NCBI GenBank assembly: GCA_002914845.1
Contig: JXTC01000161.1
Coordinates: 262,782 to 326,781, forward strand
Source of the DNA: Trema orientale
Lineage: Eukaryota; Streptophyta; Magnoliopsida; Rosales; Cannabaceae
Reading direction: 5' to 3'
DNA: 64,000 bases
Shown: one piece after another, positions 60,893-64,000 of the stretch
How positions within the stretch are numbered: the stretch's first letter is position 1
Layout: every line of letters starts with the position of its first letter
Translations under genes and position numbers: made by a program
The notes under the pieces: model-generated
Databases searched by the model: none
Told to the model about the DNA's origin: nothing
Seen by the model: only the letters and a program-made list of their open reading frames with translations

Positions 60893-63800
60893 TTTAATGT
60901 TTGCAAAATTCGACTTTACATCTTCTGTTAAATGTTCCCTTTCTCATGATCATAACGGAATTCAATCGGTAGTGTCATTCATGAATTAATTAACTACCAT
61001 TTTTTTTAATGCAACTAACTACTCTTTTAGAATATTTTTTGCATAACGCTTTTAACCATACTATAGCAAAATAGTGTAGTACGTAAAAACACAGACGTAA
61101 AAACACAGGCTTATGATAATGAGTTTTTTTATTTTTTTATTTTTTGTTGAAAATGATAATATATGTGTGTATATGTATATACAAATATATACGTATAAAA
61201 GAAGTACCCTTTGATCTCACGATTGTCACGGTCTAGTGCGTATGATCATAGTGTTAACACCTCCTCCCATAGGCATTGTCTCGAATGTCTTGTTCCATTT
61301 GGAACTTTCTTTTAACTAGCATATTTTATGATCCGACCTTATAGAAGATAGAAAATTTTAAAGTAATAATTATTACGTTCTTTTTCATACAAAGTAAAAC
61401 GAATTAATTAATTAACTTCTTGGCATTTTAAAGATACTTGATGTTGAAACCAACGGAACTTTCGTCCGCGCTCGAGCGACATGAATGACATTTCAGTTTA
61501 CAATTACTTACAAATAATATTAATAATAAATTAATAATCAAAAGGGTGTATCTATAAGGATAAAATAATAATCTAAAAGCAAAAAGGAGTTTTAAATGGG
61601 AAATGAACAATCAGTCATTTTGCTCCGTTATTTTTGCCCTCATATAAATTTGCATTCTTATTTTTGACTTCGTACTTAATTTGTCTTTTATTTTATTTGA
61701 TATAAATATTGAAAAAAGAAAAAAGAAAAACCATAACTTACCCCATAAAGTTATTTATTAAAGTATTTATTCAAAATAATTAACCAACTGATTTTGAAAA
61801 TTATTGATTAAATAGAAGACATTTAAGCAAATGCTATGATCTCAAAACTATATCAGACAAGACTTGAATTTCTATAAAATTTAAAGGAGGAATTTCTACT
61901 AAAATAGTTTTTAAAAATCATTTATCTTGGCACTTTTAACAAATTAAGACAAATTTTGCCCCTAACTTTTGACTTTATACTTAATTACCTCATAAATAAA
62001 AAAATAGTTTTATCTATTTTGCACCCAACATTAACAACTTTAGAAGACCATCAACGATAAAGGCTAAAGAGTCTTTTGACCTTTTAAATAGTTAAATCAG
62101 TGCCCTTACTAGTTTATTTTAATGCGGCATTAGCAATTGTTATTTTCATGGTTAAATAAATGAAATAGAGGTAAAATGACATTTTTTTTTTCCATGGTTT
62201 AGTTAAAAGAAGAACAAAAATAAAAAGAGGCATGAAGTAGCCAAAAAAAATTTATTCATTGTGAATCTCATGAAATATTTTTCAGAAGTCATGTGTTATA
62301 ATGGAATTGCAATAAAAAATTACATCTAATGCATCACATGCATTAAGTTCTGCATTGAAGAACAATAAAAAAAAAATATTTGAACTTTCTAATTATTGAT
62401 GGTTTTTTGATAATAAAAAAGACCATTTGTGCCTTATTTATTAAGGATCTTCTAACATTGTTAGTATTGAGGGGCCAAATAGGAACGATTTTGCCATTTA
62501 GAGGTAATTAATACAAAGTCAAAAGTATAGGGCAAATTCATATGACCTTTTTAGTTATATAGGTTTAAATGAATTTTTTTTAGTTCTATAACATTTTAAA
62601 AGTGATAATTAGTTAAGAAACCTACACTTTAGTGTAACTTTTATATTCTCAATTATGAAATTTTCCCAAAAATTTCAAAATCATCTCAAATTTTTTCTTA
62701 AAAAATCAAGATTGATATTTGGGTAAGTTAAAATCTTGTTTTTAGTTTGGGTTTTTAATATTTGAGAGGTTTAAGTCGAATTCAGGCATAGAAATGACGA
62801 TCTTGAGCATAAAATCGCGATTATCTAGCCTGAAAATCGCGATTGGGCGAAATTATCTGTTGAGATCGACTGGAGCTTAGTCAAGTTGGACTCGATTAGG
62901 ATATTTAAGGTTTTCCACGCTATGCCAGCAACAAAGTGAAAATAAATAAAAAAGAGAAAAAAAATGAAGGGCGGATCTCAAAAATAGGGTTCGAGGAAGA
63001 TCATGAAACCAATTAGTTCGAATTTCATACGCGAAAATGAGAGAGAAAAATGACTAATTGATCAATGAGAAATAGCAATTTTCCTAGGATGCATAAGTGA
63101 ATTCCACTATTTAAGCTCATCGTTGTCATGCGAATACACAGTTCAATCAATTTTAAACCTTTCTTTATATTCAGTAATACATTATTTAAACCAGCGTTGG
63201 ACTTCCTGAAAAAATAAGAAAACGAAAAGGTTTTGGCCACCTTCTCACAAACATAAGGTAGGCAATAAAACCTTCTAGAAAAAATAATAATAATTAAAAG
63301 AAAAAAAAAGGGTGCAATCGAACGATTTGATAGATGGGTAGAAGTGATCGATATTTAGGTTCCATCGCTATGCATGGATAATGGCTATCATAAAAAGTCA
63401 AAGTTTAGTGGGTGCTTGATTAAAATTATCACGCATAATTTGTTTAATATCATTCTATTCTACCTAGTGTCAAAATATAAATAGTTTGTTTGTCAAAAAA
63501 AAAATATATAAATAGTTTTATCACACATGAAAGCGTTACAAATTATGAACTGTAATTCATATAATATCGTCTATCCCGGTTTGATAATTAAGAGCTTTCA
63601 TCTCATATTTATATTATATATATACATGTAGAAATATACGGGTGCGTACACGAAATGTAAATGTAATGCAACCTAGGAAACAGTGCATTCGGACGTACAT
63701 TGGTTACGTAACGTTTTGAGTGATTCGCGTTTGACTGCAGTACATGATAAACCAAAATCCAGCATTTTTTATCCCAAGAAAAAAAAAAAAAAAAGAGGAG

Positions 63801-63988
63801 AAAAAGCAAGAGGGATAATTAGTGCATCGTAATTATGGTACATATCTAGAGAGAGAGAGAGAGAGAGAGAGAGAATGGTACTCGAAGACGGGGGAGAGAT
63901 GAAATGGAAGTGACATGTGGAGTGACCCACCGACTTTCTTTTATCAGCTTTCTCTTTACCTTGAGCTTTAGCTGATCAGCTCATCCCA
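58941..63988. other. Long AT-rich intergenic stretch at the right side
   Basis: No supported gene. It contains (CT)n at about 60859-60892 and (GA)n at about 63848-63874, several A/T homopolymers, and ordinary AT-rich DNA. The minus-strand ORFs (60496-60678, 61428-61610, 63025-63240, 63609-63809) show no domain. Confidence 0.5.
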
Positions 63989-64000
63989 ATGGCCAGACCT
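63989..64000 (+). CDS. Possible start of a gene cut by the window edge
   Basis: After a GA microsatellite and a less AT-rich leader-like stretch (63875-63988), ATGGCCAGACCT opens a frame, M-A-R-P, in a CCCAATGGC context that suits a plant start. Only four codons are visible, so this is a guess from composition. Confidence 0.2.

Noticed and set aside
1..64000. CRISPR arrays, operons, tRNA and rRNA genes
   Set aside because: None seen. The tandem repeats lack uniform spacers, the genome is a plant's, and no complete tRNA cloverleaf was recognised by eye.

Overview
This is nuclear DNA from a flowering plant, most likely a eudicot. It is AT-rich, its introns follow the GT-AG rule, and the four confident genes match plant families closely. 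The species cannot be told from the window. One ambiguous base (N) lies at 21815.

Four genes are supported. (1) 12050-15537 (+): a secreted GH9 endo-1,4-beta-glucanase, five exons, 532 aa, for cell-wall glucan remodelling. (2) 22546-25154 (+): an NRT1/PTR (NPF) proton-coupled transporter closest to NPF6.4/NRT1.3, five coding exons, 594 aa; its first coding exon holds only the ATG. (3) 25972-26381 (-), with a non-coding leader exon near 27306-27420: a mitochondrial uL30-type ribosomal protein, 107 aa, convergent with the transporter. (4) 55916-58634 (+): a PUX5-like UBA-SEP-UBX adaptor of CDC48/p97, four exons, 408 aa. A possible fifth gene starts at the right edge (63989). The genes belong to unrelated pathways and show no operon-like link.

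The rest is mostly transposon-derived. From the left: a 1.0 kb non-autonomous CACTA element (541-1553); a Pack-MULE-like element with about 200 bp terminal inverted repeats (4491-5771) inside decayed LTR-like sequence; hAT-type elements with 8 bp target duplications at 8840-9642, 18769-19289, 48534-49244 and 54611-55187, the first carrying a nested 173 bp MITE; and a SINE-like unit and a MITE in the last glucanase intron. The 28-48 kb interval is a dense transposon block. It holds hAT ends, a Ulp1-protease exon fragment, an LTR-like segment with a minisatellite beside a TATA box, two copies of an apparently little-known inverted-repeat element whose core is degenerate GGTAACC/GTTACC satellite, a tRNA-derived SINE, and an inverted pair of decayed Ty1/copia fragments that could fold into a long hairpin. 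The stretches 49.3-54.6 kb and 59-64 kb are AT-rich with no recognisable genes.

No new multi-gene system was found. The strongest unusual signals are the paired GTAACC-core elements, the copia inverted repeat, and the nested hAT/MITE insertion whose empty site is preserved in a second copy within the same window.
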